A DNA stretch of 64,000 nt from Sphingobacterium endophyticum (GCF_009733535.1 NZ_SMMI01000003.1:1-64000); one strand, 5' to 3'. Numbered from the stretch's first letter, positions 9,455-18,940 are shown. The notes: generated from the letters alone by a model not told the origin. Made by a program: numbers and translations.

Positions 9455-9476
9455 TTTAATGTTAACAAACATTAAA
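9455..9476. promoter_or_regulatory. Palindrome upstream of susC, candidate operator
   Basis: TTTAATGTT-AACA-AACATTAAA, a perfect 9+9 inverted repeat with a 4-base spacer, about 115 bases upstream of the susC start. The size fits a dimeric regulator site. No regulator is encoded beside the locus, so the binding protein is unknown. Confidence 0.4.
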
Positions 9477-9720
9477 CAATGTTAAAATATAAAAATTATT
9501 AATTGAATATCAATAAAATTGTGTATGCAACGAATTTCTGGAATGGAGGTTCCAAATTTTGATTTCAATAGTTGAGTTTAAAATTTGTGATAAAATTATT
9601 TGAGAGAAATTTTAATAGTTAAAAAAGCTAAAAATCTCATTTTATGCTAATTATAAAACAGGGATGATAAAGTTTAAAATTTAAGATACAATAGATGATT
9701 AAAAAGGGGTAATTTTTTTA

Positions 9721-9728
9721 TACTTTTG
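9721..9728 (+). promoter_or_regulatory. Promoter -7 element of rplS
   Basis: TACTTTTG matches TAnnTTTG. A leader of about 110 bases would follow. No clear TTG at the expected distance upstream. Confidence 0.5.
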
Positions 9729-9846
9729 CAGGCAATCTAGGAAAACTAGAATATTTTTAAAAAAGAATTTTCAAATATCAAAATAAAGCTGTAATATTGC
9801 ATTCCGATTTTTACAGGTTAAATATCGTTATTAATTACTCAGAATC

Positions 9847-10191
9847 ATGGATTTAGTAAAATTTGTAGAAGAACAAGCGGTAGTAAAAAATGAAAACCCC
9901 GCTTTCAAAGCCGGAGATACCATCAGCGTTCATTATAAAATTCGCGAAGGAAATAAAGAGCGTGTTCAGGTATACCAAGGTGTGGTAATTCAATTAAACA
10001 GCGAAGGAGCTAATGCTACTTTTACCGTTCGTAAAATTTCTAACGGTATTGGTGTAGAGCGTATTTTCCCTGTAAACTCACCTAACATTGAGAAAATAGA
10101 AGTTAACAGCATTGGTAAAGTACGTCGCGCTAAATTATTCTATTTACGTGGTCTTACCGGTAAAGCTGCTCGTATCAAGTCAAAAAGATAA
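9847..10191 (+). CDS. rplS: 50S ribosomal protein L19
   Basis: 114 residues, the usual length of bL19. The family core is clear: [54 protein letters not shown], and the basic C-terminus [23 protein letters not shown]19 sits at the interface of the ribosomal subunits. It stands alone here, without the trmD-rimM-rpsP neighbours seen in many bacteria, with its own promoter and a terminator directly after it. Confidence 0.98.
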   Translation: MDLVKFVEEQAVVKNENPAFKAGDTISVHYKIREGNKERVQVYQGVVIQLNSEGANATFTVRKISNGIGVERIFPVNSPNIEKIEVNSIGKVRRAKLFYLRGLTGKAARIKSKR

Positions 10192-10218
10192 TCGAGTTAC
10201 TTTAAAAAAATTATATTT

Positions 10219-10252
10219 AAGGGCTTTGCAAATCGCGAAGCCCTTATTTATT
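10219..10252 (+). terminator. Terminator after rplS
   Basis: Stem AAGGGCTT / AAGCCCTT (10219-10245) followed by a T-rich tract, 27 bases after the rplS stop. Confidence 0.8.
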
Positions 10253-10270
10253 GTTTTAAAGAATCGGAAA

Positions 10271-11260
10271 TTAATTCTGAATTATGGTGGGTTTAGTTCC
10301 CATAATTGTATCAATCCTCTCTTTAACTTCCCCGTTTATTAGCGGTAAAACCTCTAAGGCTTTGAGATTTTCGGTAAGCTGAATTTCTTTTGTAGCACCA
10401 AGAATTGCGGTAGTTACGTTAGGATTGCTGATACACCAGGCAATACAAAGCGTTGGAAGGGACACTCCCAATTCATTTGCAAAAAGCCCCAATTCCTTCA
10501 CTCGACTGAGTTTATCGCTGACAACTGCTTTATCTCTCAACCATTCATATCCTTCCAATGACATTCTTGATCCTTCTGGAATACCATCGTTATATTTTCC
10601 GGTCAGCAATCCTGAAGCCAAAGGGCTCCAAATGGTAGTTCCCATCCCTATGTTTCTAAAAATAGGATCATAGTCAACCTCAATCTTTCGGCGATTAAAA
10701 AGATTATATTCAGGTTGTTCAACTGCAGGACCTTCCAGACCAAACTCTTTCGCTATCATATGAGCTTCAACAATTTCCGCTGCTGACCATTCTGAGGTTC
10801 CCCAATAAAAAATCTTTCCTTGCTGGATCAAAGTATTCATGGTACGAACAACTTCTTCTATCGGGACATTTTTATCTGGTCTATGGCAATAAAACAAATC
10901 CAGATATTCCACTTGCATACGTTCAAGCGCTTCATGACAAGCTTCCATCAAATGCTTACGGCTAAGACCGTGCTGGTTCGGTTTCTTTCCCTCTCCCTTC
11001 CATCCAAAAAATGCTTTGCTTGAAAGCACAAAAGATGAACGGTCCCAATTTAATTTCTTCAGGACACGTCCCATCATTTCTTCGGACAGTCCGGCAGAAT
11101 AAACTTCAGCATTATCAAAGAAATTCACTCCGGCATCATAAGCTTGAGCCATCAACCGTTCGTTTGTGTTATCGTCGGTTTGTCGGGCAAAAGTAACCCA
11201 GGACCCAAAAGAGAGTGCACTCAATTGAAGTCCGCTTTTACCCATTCTTCTATATTCCAT
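10271..11260 (-). CDS. Aldo/keto reductase (Kv-beta/YghZ-like)
   Basis: 329-residue NADPH-dependent oxidoreductase of the aldo/keto reductase superfamily. The catalytic tetrad is visible: Asp49 (FFDNAEVY), Tyr54, Lys82 (SSKAFFG) and His126 (YCHRPD). The opening MEYRRMGKSGLQLSALSFGS and WGTSEWSAAEI are typical of the Kv-beta / YghZ branch, which often reduces methylglyoxal and other aldehydes; the physiological substrate here is unknown. C-terminal NADPH-binding segment is near residue 220-290 (SPLASGLLTGKYNDGIPEGS, ATTAILGATKEIQL-like). It is a single gene, convergent with rplS and divergent from pyrG. Confidence 0.92.
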   Translation of the reverse strand: MEYRRMGKSGLQLSALSFGSWVTFARQTDDNTNERLMAQAYDAGVNFFDNAEVYSAGLSEEMMGRVLKKLNWDRSSFVLSSKAFFGWKGEGKKPNQHGLSRKHLMEACHEALERMQVEYLDLFYCHRPDKNVPIEEVVRTMNTLIQQGKIFYWGTSEWSAAEIVEAHMIAKEFGLEGPAVEQPEYNLFNRRKIEVDYDPIFRNIGMGTTIWSPLASGLLTGKYNDGIPEGSRMSLEGYEWLRDKAVVSDKLSRVKELGLFANELGVSLPTLCIAWCISNPNVTTAILGATKEIQLTENLKALEVLPLINGEVKERIDTIMGTKPTIIQN

Positions 11261-11422
11261 ATATTCAAATTTTAGGTTAAAGATAAAGGAATTCAGCAGT
11301 TCAAAACATCTGTTGAAAGTAAAAAAACTGATAAAAAACAGCTCAAGTGATTGACAATCGTTCTCTTAGGGAAACAAAAGGTTTAGAACTATTTTTTTTA
11401 GCCCTTATTTAATAAAAATTCG

Positions 11423-11430
11423 TACCTTTG
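11423..11430 (+). promoter_or_regulatory. Promoter -7 element of pyrG-yidC
   Basis: TACCTTTG matches TAnnTTTG; it implies a leader of about 60 bases before pyrG. Confidence 0.6.
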
Positions 11431-11499
11431 TATCCCGTACATAGAGCAGATGAGCGGTTGATTTTATCGTCTTATCTGAGTTAGAAATCCATTATTGTT

Positions 11500-13110
11500 A
11501 TGACTAAATATATCTTTGTTACGGGCGGCGTAACTTCGTCGTTAGGGAAAGGAATTATTGCAGCCTCCCTTGCCAAGCTTCTCCAAGCACGTGGTTTAAA
11601 AGTAACCATCCAGAAATTTGACCCGTACATCAACATTGATCCAGGAACATTAAATCCATACGAACATGGCGAATGCTATGTTACAGAGGACGGTGCCGAG
11701 ACAGACCTTGACTTAGGTCACTATGAGCGATTCTTAAATGTTCCAACCTCCCAAGCAAACAACGTGACGACCGGCCGTATTTACAGCCATGTAATCGAAC
11801 AAGAACGTGCAGGAGCGTACTTAGGTAAAACTGTACAAGTAGTTCCCCACATTACTGATGAGATTAAACGTCGTATGTTGCTTTTGGGTCAATCCGGAGA
11901 ATATGATATCGTCATTACAGAATTGGGTGGTACAGTAGGAGATATTGAATCTTTACCTTTTATTGAAGCTGTACGTCAGTTACGCTGGGAGTTGGGCAAT
12001 AACGACTCTCTGGTTATCCATTTGACCTTAGTACCATACCTAGCAGCTGCTGGAGAACTAAAAACTAAGCCAACACAACACTCCGTAAAAACTTTATTGG
12101 AATATGGTGTTCAACCAGACATCCTGGTTTGTAGGACAGAGCACAAACTGAACAATGACATTCGCAAGAAATTGGCTTTGTTCTGTAATGTAAATATCAA
12201 TGCTGTAGTAGAGTCTATTGATGCCCCAACGATTTACGATGTTCCATTGAATATGCTGAAAGAACAGTTGGACAAAACAGTTTTGGCTAAACTGAAGCTT
12301 TCGACGAAAAACGAACCCGATTTAGAAAATTGGAAGAAGTTTTTAGGTAGATTAAAAAATCCGACCGACGAGGTAAACATTGGATTGGTAGGTAAATATG
12401 TTGAACTTCCAGACGCATATAAATCAATTGCGGAAGCATTTATACATGCAGGTGCAACAAATGAGACAAAAGTTAAAGTAAAATATATTGCTGCTGAGAG
12501 TGTCAACCAAGAAAATGTTGCTGAAAAACTGAAAGGTTTAGACGGAGTCTTGGTAGCTCCAGGATTTGGTGAGCGGGGATTGGACGGAAAATTAGAGACC
12601 ATCCGTTACGTACGTGAAAATAAAATTCCATTTTTTGGTATTTGTTTAGGTATGCAATGTTCGGTAATTGAATTTGGCCGTAACGTTCTTGGACTAAAAG
12701 GAGCCAATAGCTTTGAGATGGACGAGAATACTCCACATCCGGTAATCAACTTGATGGAGGAGCAGAAAAACATCAAGAATATGGGCGGAACCATGCGTTT
12801 AGGGGCTTATGATTGTGAGATTAAGAAAGGAACTAAAGCCTATACAATCTATGGAAAGTCAAAAATTACTGAGCGACACCGTCATCGTTATGAGTTTAAC
12901 AATGCGTATCTAAAAGATTACGAAAATGCGGGAATGATAGCTTCAGGGATTAATCCATCGACTGGATTGGTTGAAATCGTTGAATTAAAGGATCATCCTT
13001 TCTTTGTGGCGGGACAATTTCATCCAGAATTAAAATCAACTGTTGTGAATCCTCACCCACTTTTTGTTAGCTTTGTAGCCGCTGCTTTAACGCACAAAAA
13101 ATCACAGTAG
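11500..13110 (+). CDS. pyrG: CTP synthase
   Basis: 536 residues, normal length. It converts UTP to CTP with ATP and glutamine. The N-terminal synthetase domain has the nucleotide-binding loop [13 protein letters not shown] (residues 7-19), [22 protein letters not shown] and [12 protein letters not shown]. The C-terminal class I glutamine amidotransferase domain (from about 290) has GICLGMQC with the nucleophilic Cys near 383 and the His/Glu pair in FHPE near 506. The feedback-sensing part is intact. It is followed 38 bases later by yidC, in one transcript. Confidence 0.98.
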   Translation: MTKYIFVTGGVTSSLGKGIIAASLAKLLQARGLKVTIQKFDPYINIDPGTLNPYEHGECYVTEDGAETDLDLGHYERFLNVPTSQANNVTTGRIYSHVIEQERAGAYLGKTVQVVPHITDEIKRRMLLLGQSGEYDIVITELGGTVGDIESLPFIEAVRQLRWELGNNDSLVIHLTLVPYLAAAGELKTKPTQHSVKTLLEYGVQPDILVCRTEHKLNNDIRKKLALFCNVNINAVVESIDAPTIYDVPLNMLKEQLDKTVLAKLKLSTKNEPDLENWKKFLGRLKNPTDEVNIGLVGKYVELPDAYKSIAEAFIHAGATNETKVKVKYIAAESVNQENVAEKLKGLDGVLVAPGFGERGLDGKLETIRYVRENKIPFFGICLGMQCSVIEFGRNVLGLKGANSFEMDENTPHPVINLMEEQKNIKNMGGTMRLGAYDCEIKKGTKAYTIYGKSKITERHRHRYEFNNAYLKDYENAGMIASGINPSTGLVEIVELKDHPFFVAGQFHPELKSTVVNPHPLFVSFVAAALTHKKSQ

Positions 13111-13148
13111 GGTTTAGGCCACTACATATTTATAGTAATTAATAAACA

Positions 13149-14981
13149 ATGGATAGAAATAACATTCTAGGTTTCGTCTTAATCTTTGCCATCTTGGCGG
13201 GCTCCTTCTATTTACTGAAGCCTTCACAAGATGAGATCAAAAAAGAACAACAAGTACAAGATTCAATTAAAAGAGCGAAAGAAGGACTAGCACCAATTAG
13301 CGATTCTTTGAAAGCAACTGTAGAAGCTCCAAAAGTTGCAGATTCGGTATTAATGAGTCAGCCCTTTGGCGCTGCTTCGGTAGGAACAGAGCAAATCGTT
13401 ACTTTGGAAAACGAGTTGTTAAAAGTAAATGTAAGCTCAAAAGGCGGACGTGTCAAATCTGTTGAGCTAAAAGGCGAGACAAACTTTGACGGTTCAAAGC
13501 TTATATTATTTGATGGAGATGAAAATCGTTTTGGACTTGAGTTTAATATTCCAGGGAAAGCGGTAAAAACAAATGATTTATTCTTCCAAGCTCAAGGCGC
13601 AAGCTTTACGGTGGCTGGACAGGATTCTAAATCATTAACAATGCGTCTTTCCTATGCTGCTGATAAATACATTGATTACATCTATACACTAAAAGGGAAT
13701 GATTACAATGTTCAATTCGACATTAAAACTGTTGGCATTGGAAGTTTAGTAGATGTAAGCTCTAAAAAGATGTTATTAAATTGGGAAACCACTTTAAAAC
13801 AGAAAGAGCGCAATGCAAAATCGGAGCGTGAGAAATCAACTATTTTCTACAAAGAAGTTGACGGCGGGGTAGATCATCTTTCCGAATCGGGAGATGAAAA
13901 AGAAATTATTGAAGAGAAAGTTTCTTGGATTGCATTCAAGCAACATTTCTTCTCATCCGTTTTGACTAGTAAAGAGGGATTAAACAATCCTGAGCTTGCA
14001 ATTACTTTCTTAACACAGGATAGTGTTGTTAAAAACTACAAGGCAAATGCTGAGCTTACGTTTAACCAACAGAATGATGCACAATATGGATTTAGTTTCT
14101 TCTTTGGACCTAACAAATACAACACTTTAAAGGCTGAAGGAAACGGGTTTGACAAAATCATCAATATGGGATGGGGTCCAATGGGATGGATTAACAAATT
14201 TATCACTGTTCCCATCTTTGATTTCCTAGATGGTTTTAATATGAATTACGGTATTGTAATCCTGATCTTAACCTTGTTCTTAAAATTATTAATGTTCCCA
14301 TTAACCTATAAGTCTTACCAGTCTATGGGTAAAATGCGGGTATTAAAACCTCAATTAGATGAAATTAAGGCGAAGGTGGGTGATGATAATCCGATGTTAT
14401 TGCAACAGGAGCAAATGAAGCTCTACAAACAGGCTGGAGTAAATCCACTTGGAGGTTGTTTGCCATTATTATTGCAAATGCCGTTTACCTTAGCATTCTT
14501 CTTCTTCTTCCCGAACTTATTCGAATTGCGCGGAGAAAGCTTTTTATGGATTAAGGATTTATCAACCTATGATGCACCAATAACTTTTGCTCCACTTCCT
14601 TTATTAGGAGTTGACCATATTTCATTTATGTGTGTTTTGATGACCTTGACTACATTATTAACTACATGGTATAACAACTCGACATCAGGAGCGGTAAATA
14701 ACCAAATGAAATATATTGGTTACATCATGCCATTGGTATTCTTCTTTGTGTTGAATAGTTTCCCTGCAGGTTTGAACTATTATTATTTCCTATCGGCAGT
14801 TCTTACTTTCTTAACTCAAGTAATCATTCGTCAATTCGTAAATGATGATAAGATCCTTGCTAGCATTGAAGCAAATAAAAAGAAACCTAAAGAAGAGAAA
14901 AAACAGTCATCCTTCCAAAAGAAAATGGAAGAAATGATGAGACAGCAACAAGCTTCACAACAGAATAAAAACAAAAAATAA
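13149..14981 (+). CDS. yidC: Membrane protein insertase YidC
   Basis: 610 residues. An N-terminal membrane anchor (residues 5-23, ILGFVLIFAILAGSFYLL), then the large periplasmic beta-sandwich domain of Gram-negative YidC (about 80-340), then the conserved insertase core of five membrane helices starting near 350 (GWINKFITVPIFDFLDGFNMNYGIVILILT, cytoplasmic hairpin with LKPQLDEIKAK, YKQAGVNPLGGCLPLLLQMPF). The tail is Lys/Gln-rich (KKPKEEKKQSSFQKKMEEMMRQQQ), typical of ribosome-contacting C-termini. It inserts proteins into the inner membrane with or without SecYEG. The pyrG-yidC pairing is common in Bacteroidota. Confidence 0.97.
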   Translation: MDRNNILGFVLIFAILAGSFYLLKPSQDEIKKEQQVQDSIKRAKEGLAPISDSLKATVEAPKVADSVLMSQPFGAASVGTEQIVTLENELLKVNVSSKGGRVKSVELKGETNFDGSKLILFDGDENRFGLEFNIPGKAVKTNDLFFQAQGASFTVAGQDSKSLTMRLSYAADKYIDYIYTLKGNDYNVQFDIKTVGIGSLVDVSSKKMLLNWETTLKQKERNAKSEREKSTIFYKEVDGGVDHLSESGDEKEIIEEKVSWIAFKQHFFSSVLTSKEGLNNPELAITFLTQDSVVKNYKANAELTFNQQNDAQYGFSFFFGPNKYNTLKAEGNGFDKIINMGWGPMGWINKFITVPIFDFLDGFNMNYGIVILILTLFLKLLMFPLTYKSYQSMGKMRVLKPQLDEIKAKVGDDNPMLLQQEQMKLYKQAGVNPLGGCLPLLLQMPFTLAFFFFFPNLFELRGESFLWIKDLSTYDAPITFAPLPLLGVDHISFMCVLMTLTTLLTTWYNNSTSGAVNNQMKYIGYIMPLVFFFVLNSFPAGLNYYYFLSAVLTFLTQVIIRQFVNDDKILASIEANKKKPKEEKKQSSFQKKMEEMMRQQQASQQNKNKK

Positions 14982-14982
14982 A

Positions 14983-15021
14983 AATAATCCCCGGTTGATG
15001 AAACCGGGGATTATTTTTTTA
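14983..15021 (+). terminator. Bidirectional terminator after yidC
   Basis: Perfect 14-base stem AATAATCCCCGGTT / AACCGGGGATTATT (14983-15015) followed by T7 on the plus strand and by A/T-rich sequence on the other. It lies between convergent genes; the acyl-CoA dehydrogenase stop is inside the T tract. Confidence 0.85.
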
Positions 15022-16368
15022 AACAAAGGCACTAATACCGGTGATACTTCTTCCGACAATCAAGGAATTAATTTCTTTAGTCCCTTCATAAGAATAGATT
15101 GCTTCGGCATCAGCTAAGAATCTTGCCACATTATATTCTAATAGAATACCATTTCCTCCCATAACTTCACGTGCTTTAGAAACTATATCCCGCATTCTTA
15201 GCGTGCAGAATACCTTAGCCAAGGAGGCATGCTCATCTTTTAGTTTATCATCGTCTTGAAGTTCTGATAAACGGAATACCAAGGTCTGCATAGCAGTCAG
15301 ATTGGAAAGCATTTCAACGAGGTGATTTTGGATCAATTGGAATGAAGCAATTGGTTTTCCAAACTGTTCTCTTTTAATTGTATAATCTAATGCGTTTTCA
15401 TAGGCCCCACGAGCACATCCAACAGCCATCCAAGCCACACCAGCACGGGTCATTTGCAGTACTTTCGCAGTATCTTTAAAAGAGTTGGCATTCGGCAATC
15501 TATCAGATTCAGGAACAACACAATCCGTCAATGTTATCAGACCGTTCTGCACGATTCTCAATGCCATTTTATCTTTAATTTTCTCCACAGAAAAACCAGG
15601 ATTCTCCTTACGGACGATAAATCCCTTCACTTGCTGATCATCCAGATCTCTTGCCCAAATAATGGTGATGTCTGAAAAGGTTGAATTACCTATCCATTTC
15701 TTCTGTCCATTCAATATCCAATTATCCCCGTCTCTTTTACAGGTTGTGGTTAATCCACCAGCTGTAGCTGATCCCACCAAAGGTTCTGTTAATCCGAAAG
15801 CACCAATTTTATTTAATTGTTGCATATCAGGCAACCATTGCTGCTTCTGTTCTTCGGAACCGCACATATAGATGGACCCCATTGCCAAGCCGCTTTGAAC
15901 ACCTAAAAAAGTAGCGATAGAAGGGTCTACCCTACCAAATTCTGCAGCGATGATTCCATCCATCAATGAAGTACCTCCTGCACATCCATAACCCTCATAA
16001 ACATAGCCACACACATTCAACTCCCTCAATTTGGGAATTATTTCAAAAGGGAATTCATCATGCAACCAATATTTGTTGACAATCGGTTTAATTTCTGCCT
16101 CTAAAAATGAGCGGACTTTCATTTGAAGAGCACGGTCTTCCTCTGAAAGTTTGGCCGAAATATCATAAAAATCCGCATTTATAGGAGGAGGATCTTTTTT
16201 CTTTTTACTTCCGGTCAACATTTTCATAGCCATTTTCAATTGATTTTCGTCCATTTTTGAGACTGCGCCTAAAACTTCAGCTAAATCAACTTTTTTTGAT
16301 ATCTTCTCCAATTGCTCGAAATCGACTGATTTAATGAGCTTTAGGATGTTTTTCATCTTATCTAGCAT
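15019..16368 (-). CDS. Acyl-CoA dehydrogenase with N-terminal extension
   Basis: 449 residues. From about residue 75 this is a normal flavin acyl-CoA dehydrogenase: N-terminal helices, the FAD-binding middle (GAFGLTEPLVGSATAGGLTTT, WILNGQKKWIGNSTFSDITIIWA), and the C-terminal helical domain (QFGKPIASFQLIQNHLVEML, REVMGGNGILLEYNVARFLADAEA, YSYEGTKEINSLIVGR) with the catalytic Glu in YEGT. Glutaryl-CoA or short-chain acyl-CoA are the nearest functional guesses. Residues 1-60 are an unusual amphipathic, lysine-rich helical stretch ending in KKKKDPPP that ordinary members lack; the ATG at 16368 is used because the extension reads as continuous helical protein, though a later start cannot be excluded. 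Confidence 0.88.
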   Translation of the reverse strand: MLDKMKNILKLIKSVDFEQLEKISKKVDLAEVLGAVSKMDENQLKMAMKMLTGSKKKKDPPPINADFYDISAKLSEEDRALQMKVRSFLEAEIKPIVNKYWLHDEFPFEIIPKLRELNVCGYVYEGYGCAGGTSLMDGIIAAEFGRVDPSIATFLGVQSGLAMGSIYMCGSEEQKQQWLPDMQQLNKIGAFGLTEPLVGSATAGGLTTTCKRDGDNWILNGQKKWIGNSTFSDITIIWARDLDDQQVKGFIVRKENPGFSVEKIKDKMALRIVQNGLITLTDCVVPESDRLPNANSFKDTAKVLQMTRAGVAWMAVGCARGAYENALDYTIKREQFGKPIASFQLIQNHLVEMLSNLTAMQTLVFRLSELQDDDKLKDEHASLAKVFCTLRMRDIVSKAREVMGGNGILLEYNVARFLADAEAIYSYEGTKEINSLIVGRSITGISAFV

Positions 16369-16441
16369 AATATTTATTTAAAAAATTAACAGAAATATAA
16401 CAATTTTTGTTTTTTCTTGTTGCAAATCAACAAAACAGTAG

Positions 16442-16449
16442 TATATTTG
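16442..16449 (+). promoter_or_regulatory. Promoter -7 element of the small lipoprotein gene
   Basis: TATATTTG, matching TAnnTTTG. It leaves a long untranslated leader of about 150 bases before the ATG at 16605; no structured element was recognised in the leader. Confidence 0.6.
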
Positions 16450-16604
16450 CGCTGCCTTAAGGAAAATATTTAAAAACAACCCGCTGAGTATCAGAAGGTT
16501 TAATAAAAATTTTAAAAAAATATAATTTCTTGGGTTACCTTTTAAGGTATTGGGTATTAAGAATTAAATAAACAAATTTGTTTCAACTAAATAGAAAATT
16601 AAAA

Positions 16605-16823
16605 ATGAAAAATTTATTCAAATTCGGATTCTTAGGTTTAGCTTTAACTATCGCTGTTGCATCTTGTAACAACGCTGAAACTAAAACTGAAGCTACTGCT
16701 GACTCTTTGTCAAATGTTGTAGATTCAACTACTGAGAAAGTTGCTGATTCATTAGAAAACGTTGCTGATTCAGTACGTGCTACTGGTGATTCAATCGCTG
16801 ACTCTTTGAAAAACGTTCAATAA
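16605..16823 (+). CDS. Small Ala/Asp/Ser-repeat lipoprotein
   Basis: 72 residues from the ATG at 16605. An in-frame ATG at 16578 would add nine residues before the signal peptide and is less likely, because MKNLFKFGFLGLALTIAVASC is a canonical lipoprotein signal with lipobox VASC. The mature part is a low-complexity, helix-prone repeat of about 11 residues (VVDSTTEKVADSLENVADSV...GDSIADSLKNV), strongly acidic with alanine. Codon usage (GCT, TCA, GAA) is that of a highly expressed gene. Function is unknown; the amphipathic periodicity suggests an envelope-associated helix comparable in style to small Lpp-like lipoproteins, which is only an analogy. It has its own promoter and terminator. Confidence 0.75.
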   Translation: MKNLFKFGFLGLALTIAVASCNNAETKTEATADSLSNVVDSTTEKVADSLENVADSVRATGDSIADSLKNVQ

Positions 16824-16852
16824 TCCGAACTAAATTTTAAAAATACATCAAG

Positions 16853-16878
16853 AGCTCGTTTTAGAAACGAGCTTTTGT
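16853..16878 (+). terminator. Terminator after small lipoprotein
   Basis: Stem AGCTCGTTT / AAACGAGCT (16853-16873) with a short TAG-type loop and a T-rich tail. Confidence 0.75.
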
Positions 16879-16932
16879 TGTTTATAGACCATAGGTAATC
16901 GAAGAAATCATCTACTTTTCACATCTATTTCT

Positions 16933-16940
16933 TATTTTTG
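16933..16940 (+). promoter_or_regulatory. Promoter -7 element of purB
   Basis: TATTTTTG, matching TAnnTTTG, 23 bases before the purB ATG; the mRNA leader would be short. Confidence 0.55.
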
Positions 16941-16962
16941 CCTCCGTACAAAAGAAAATAAA

Positions 16963-18312
16963 ATGACTTTATCACCTTTAACTGCAATCACTCCCATTGA
17001 TGGCAGATATTATAACTCCACAAAAGATCTATCGAATTACTTTTCAGAATTCGCATTAATAAAATACCGTGTCTTAGTTGAAGTAGAATATTTTATTGCT
17101 TTATCGGAATCGGGTATTCCACAATTGGCTCATTTTGACGGGAGCTTAAATGATAAATTGCGTGATATTTACCGTAACTTCAGTTTGGAGGATGCTCAAT
17201 GGATTAAGGATACCGAAAAGGTTACAAACCATGATGTAAAAGCAGTTGAGTATTTTCTGAAAAACGAATTTGAAAAATTAGGACTTTCAGATTCTCTTGA
17301 GTTCATACATTTTGGCTTAACTTCTCAAGACATCAATAATACTGCAATACCCTATTCATGGAAAGATGCGCTTAAAGAAGTTTATCAACCCGCAATCAAG
17401 GAATTAGTTGATGAATTGAAAAAATTAAGTTCAGATTGGGAAAATGTACCGATGCTAGCACGTACCCATGGACAGCCAGCCTCTCCTACTCGTTTAGGGA
17501 AGGAGATCAAAGTATTCATTGAAAGGATCGAGAAGCAATTAAATTTATTGAATCAAGTACCATTCTCAGCAAAATTCGGCGGAGCAACAGGCAATTTAAA
17601 TGCACATCATGTTGCTTATCCTCAAAATGATTGGGTTGCATTTGGCAATAAGTTCGTGAATGAGGTATTGGGATTAGACCGTTCTCAAACAACAACTCAA
17701 ATTGAGCATTATGATAATTTTGCGGCGAGCTGTGACGGTTTGAAGCGAATCAACAATATCATTATTGACCTTTGCCGCGATATTTGGACTTATATCTCCA
17801 TGGATTATTTTAAACAAAAAATTACTGCAGGACAAATTGGTTCTTCGGCAATGCCACATAAAGTAAATCCAATTGATTTTGAGAATGCAGAAGGAAACCT
17901 AGGATTGGCAAATGCTGTTTTAGAACATTTGGCTGCAAAACTTCCAATTTCAAGATTACAAAGAGATTTAACAGACTCTACAGTTTTAAGGAATATTGGA
18001 GTTCCATTTTCATATACATTAATTGCTATTAAATCTACATTAAGGGGTTTAAGAAAATTAATTTTGAATGAACAAGCCTTTCAAGAAGATCTTGAGAACA
18101 ACTGGGCAGTTGTTGCAGAAGCAATTCAAACCATTCTTAGAAGAGAAGGTTACCCGAAGCCTTATGAGGCTTTAAAAGACCTGACAAGAACGAATACGCA
18201 TGTTACGAAAGATACCATTGCGGTATTTGTAGATCAGTTGAATGTTTCAGAAGAGGTGAAAGCAGAGCTTAAATCTATATCACCAAGTAATTATACAGGG
18301 GTAAAGCTGTAA
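16963..18312 (+). CDS. purB: Adenylosuccinate lyase
   Basis: 449 residues. It cleaves SAICAR and adenylosuccinate in purine synthesis. The fumarase/aspartase superfamily signature GSSAMPHKVNPIDFEN (about residues 290-305) is present, together with KAVEYFLKNEF, FIHFGLTSQDINNTA and ARTHGQPASPT, which carries the general-acid His. The length and motif order fit the E. coli-type PurB. It is monocistronic, with a strong hairpin (GGGTAAAGCT/AGCTTTTACCC) overlapping its stop codon at 18299-18322 that lacks a T tract. Confidence 0.97.
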   Translation: MTLSPLTAITPIDGRYYNSTKDLSNYFSEFALIKYRVLVEVEYFIALSESGIPQLAHFDGSLNDKLRDIYRNFSLEDAQWIKDTEKVTNHDVKAVEYFLKNEFEKLGLSDSLEFIHFGLTSQDINNTAIPYSWKDALKEVYQPAIKELVDELKKLSSDWENVPMLARTHGQPASPTRLGKEIKVFIERIEKQLNLLNQVPFSAKFGGATGNLNAHHVAYPQNDWVAFGNKFVNEVLGLDRSQTTTQIEHYDNFAASCDGLKRINNIIIDLCRDIWTYISMDYFKQKITAGQIGSSAMPHKVNPIDFENAEGNLGLANAVLEHLAAKLPISRLQRDLTDSTVLRNIGVPFSYTLIAIKSTLRGLRKLILNEQAFQEDLENNWAVVAEAIQTILRREGYPKPYEALKDLTRTNTHVTKDTIAVFVDQLNVSEEVKAELKSISPSNYTGVKL

Positions 18313-18353
18313 GCTTTTACCCTCCAATGACGTATAGGAACAGGTATTTGCAG

Positions 18354-18361
18354 TATATTTG
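18354..18361 (+). promoter_or_regulatory. Promoter -7 element of the nfu gene
   Basis: TATATTTG, matching TAnnTTTG, 24 bases before the ATG, so the leader is under 20 bases. Confidence 0.6.
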
Positions 18362-18385
18362 TTCTTTCAAATTAGAATTTAAAAA

Positions 18386-18940
18386 ATGGCAACTATAAAC
18401 GTATATACTGAAAGCACTCCGAATCCAGCTACGATGAAGTTTTTGGTGAACAAATTATTAATCAATGGTAGTTTGGATTATCCAGATCGTGAGAAGGCAC
18501 AGGAGTCTGCATTTGCGAAGGAATTATTCAAATTTAACTTTGTGAATGGGGTTTTCTTTGCTAGTAATTTTGTGACGGTGACTAAAACTGATGATGCTGA
18601 ATGGGATGATATTGAAGCCTTGTTAAAGGAATTTGTTAAAGGTGCCGTTGAATCTGAATTGGCAGTCAAACCAATTGAGCATAATGAAGATGTCGTTTTT
18701 GAGGGTTCAGAGGTTGAGGTAAAAATTCAACAAGTTCTACATGATTACGTACGTCCAGCTGTAGAGCAAGATGGAGGAGCAATAGCATATAAATCATTTG
18801 AGGACGGAAAAGTGACTGTTGAACTACGTGGATCTTGTTCTGGATGTCCATCATCTACCATTACCTTAAAAGCTGGAATAGAAGGCTTATTAAAGAGGAT
18901 GGTACCTGAGGTGGAAGAAGTTGTTGCCGAGGCTATGTAA
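18386..18940 (+). CDS. NifU-like Fe-S carrier (Nfu type)
   Basis: 184 residues with two domains: an N-terminal Nfu_N domain (about 1-90, YTESTPNPATMKFLVN) and a C-terminal NifU-like thioredoxin-fold domain (about 108-178, VLHDYVRPAVEQDGGAIAYKSF) with the cluster-binding Cys151-x-x-Cys154 motif in CSGCPSS. Such proteins hold a [4Fe-4S] cluster bridged between two monomers and hand it to client enzymes. This two-domain form is the NFU1-like arrangement, different from the nitrogen-fixation NifU scaffold, as no IscU-like domain is present. Confidence 0.93.
   Translation: MATINVYTESTPNPATMKFLVNKLLINGSLDYPDREKAQESAFAKELFKFNFVNGVFFASNFVTVTKTDDAEWDDIEALLKEFVKGAVESELAVKPIEHNEDVVFEGSEVEVKIQQVLHDYVRPAVEQDGGAIAYKSFEDGKVTVELRGSCSGCPSSTITLKAGIEGLLKRMVPEVEEVVAEAM

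Larger units (their letters stand above)
9342..9846. other. 505-base divergent intergenic region between susC and rplS
   Basis: Very AT-rich. It holds a perfect 9-base inverted repeat at 9455-9476 on the susC side and a TACTTTTG element at 9721-9728 on the rplS side. I see no ORF of credible length, no RNA gene, and no regulator gene for the sugar locus. Confidence 0.7.

Noticed and set aside
18299..18322. Hairpin at the purB stop codon as a terminator
   Set aside because: Strong stem but no T tract; kept only as a remark in the purB entry.
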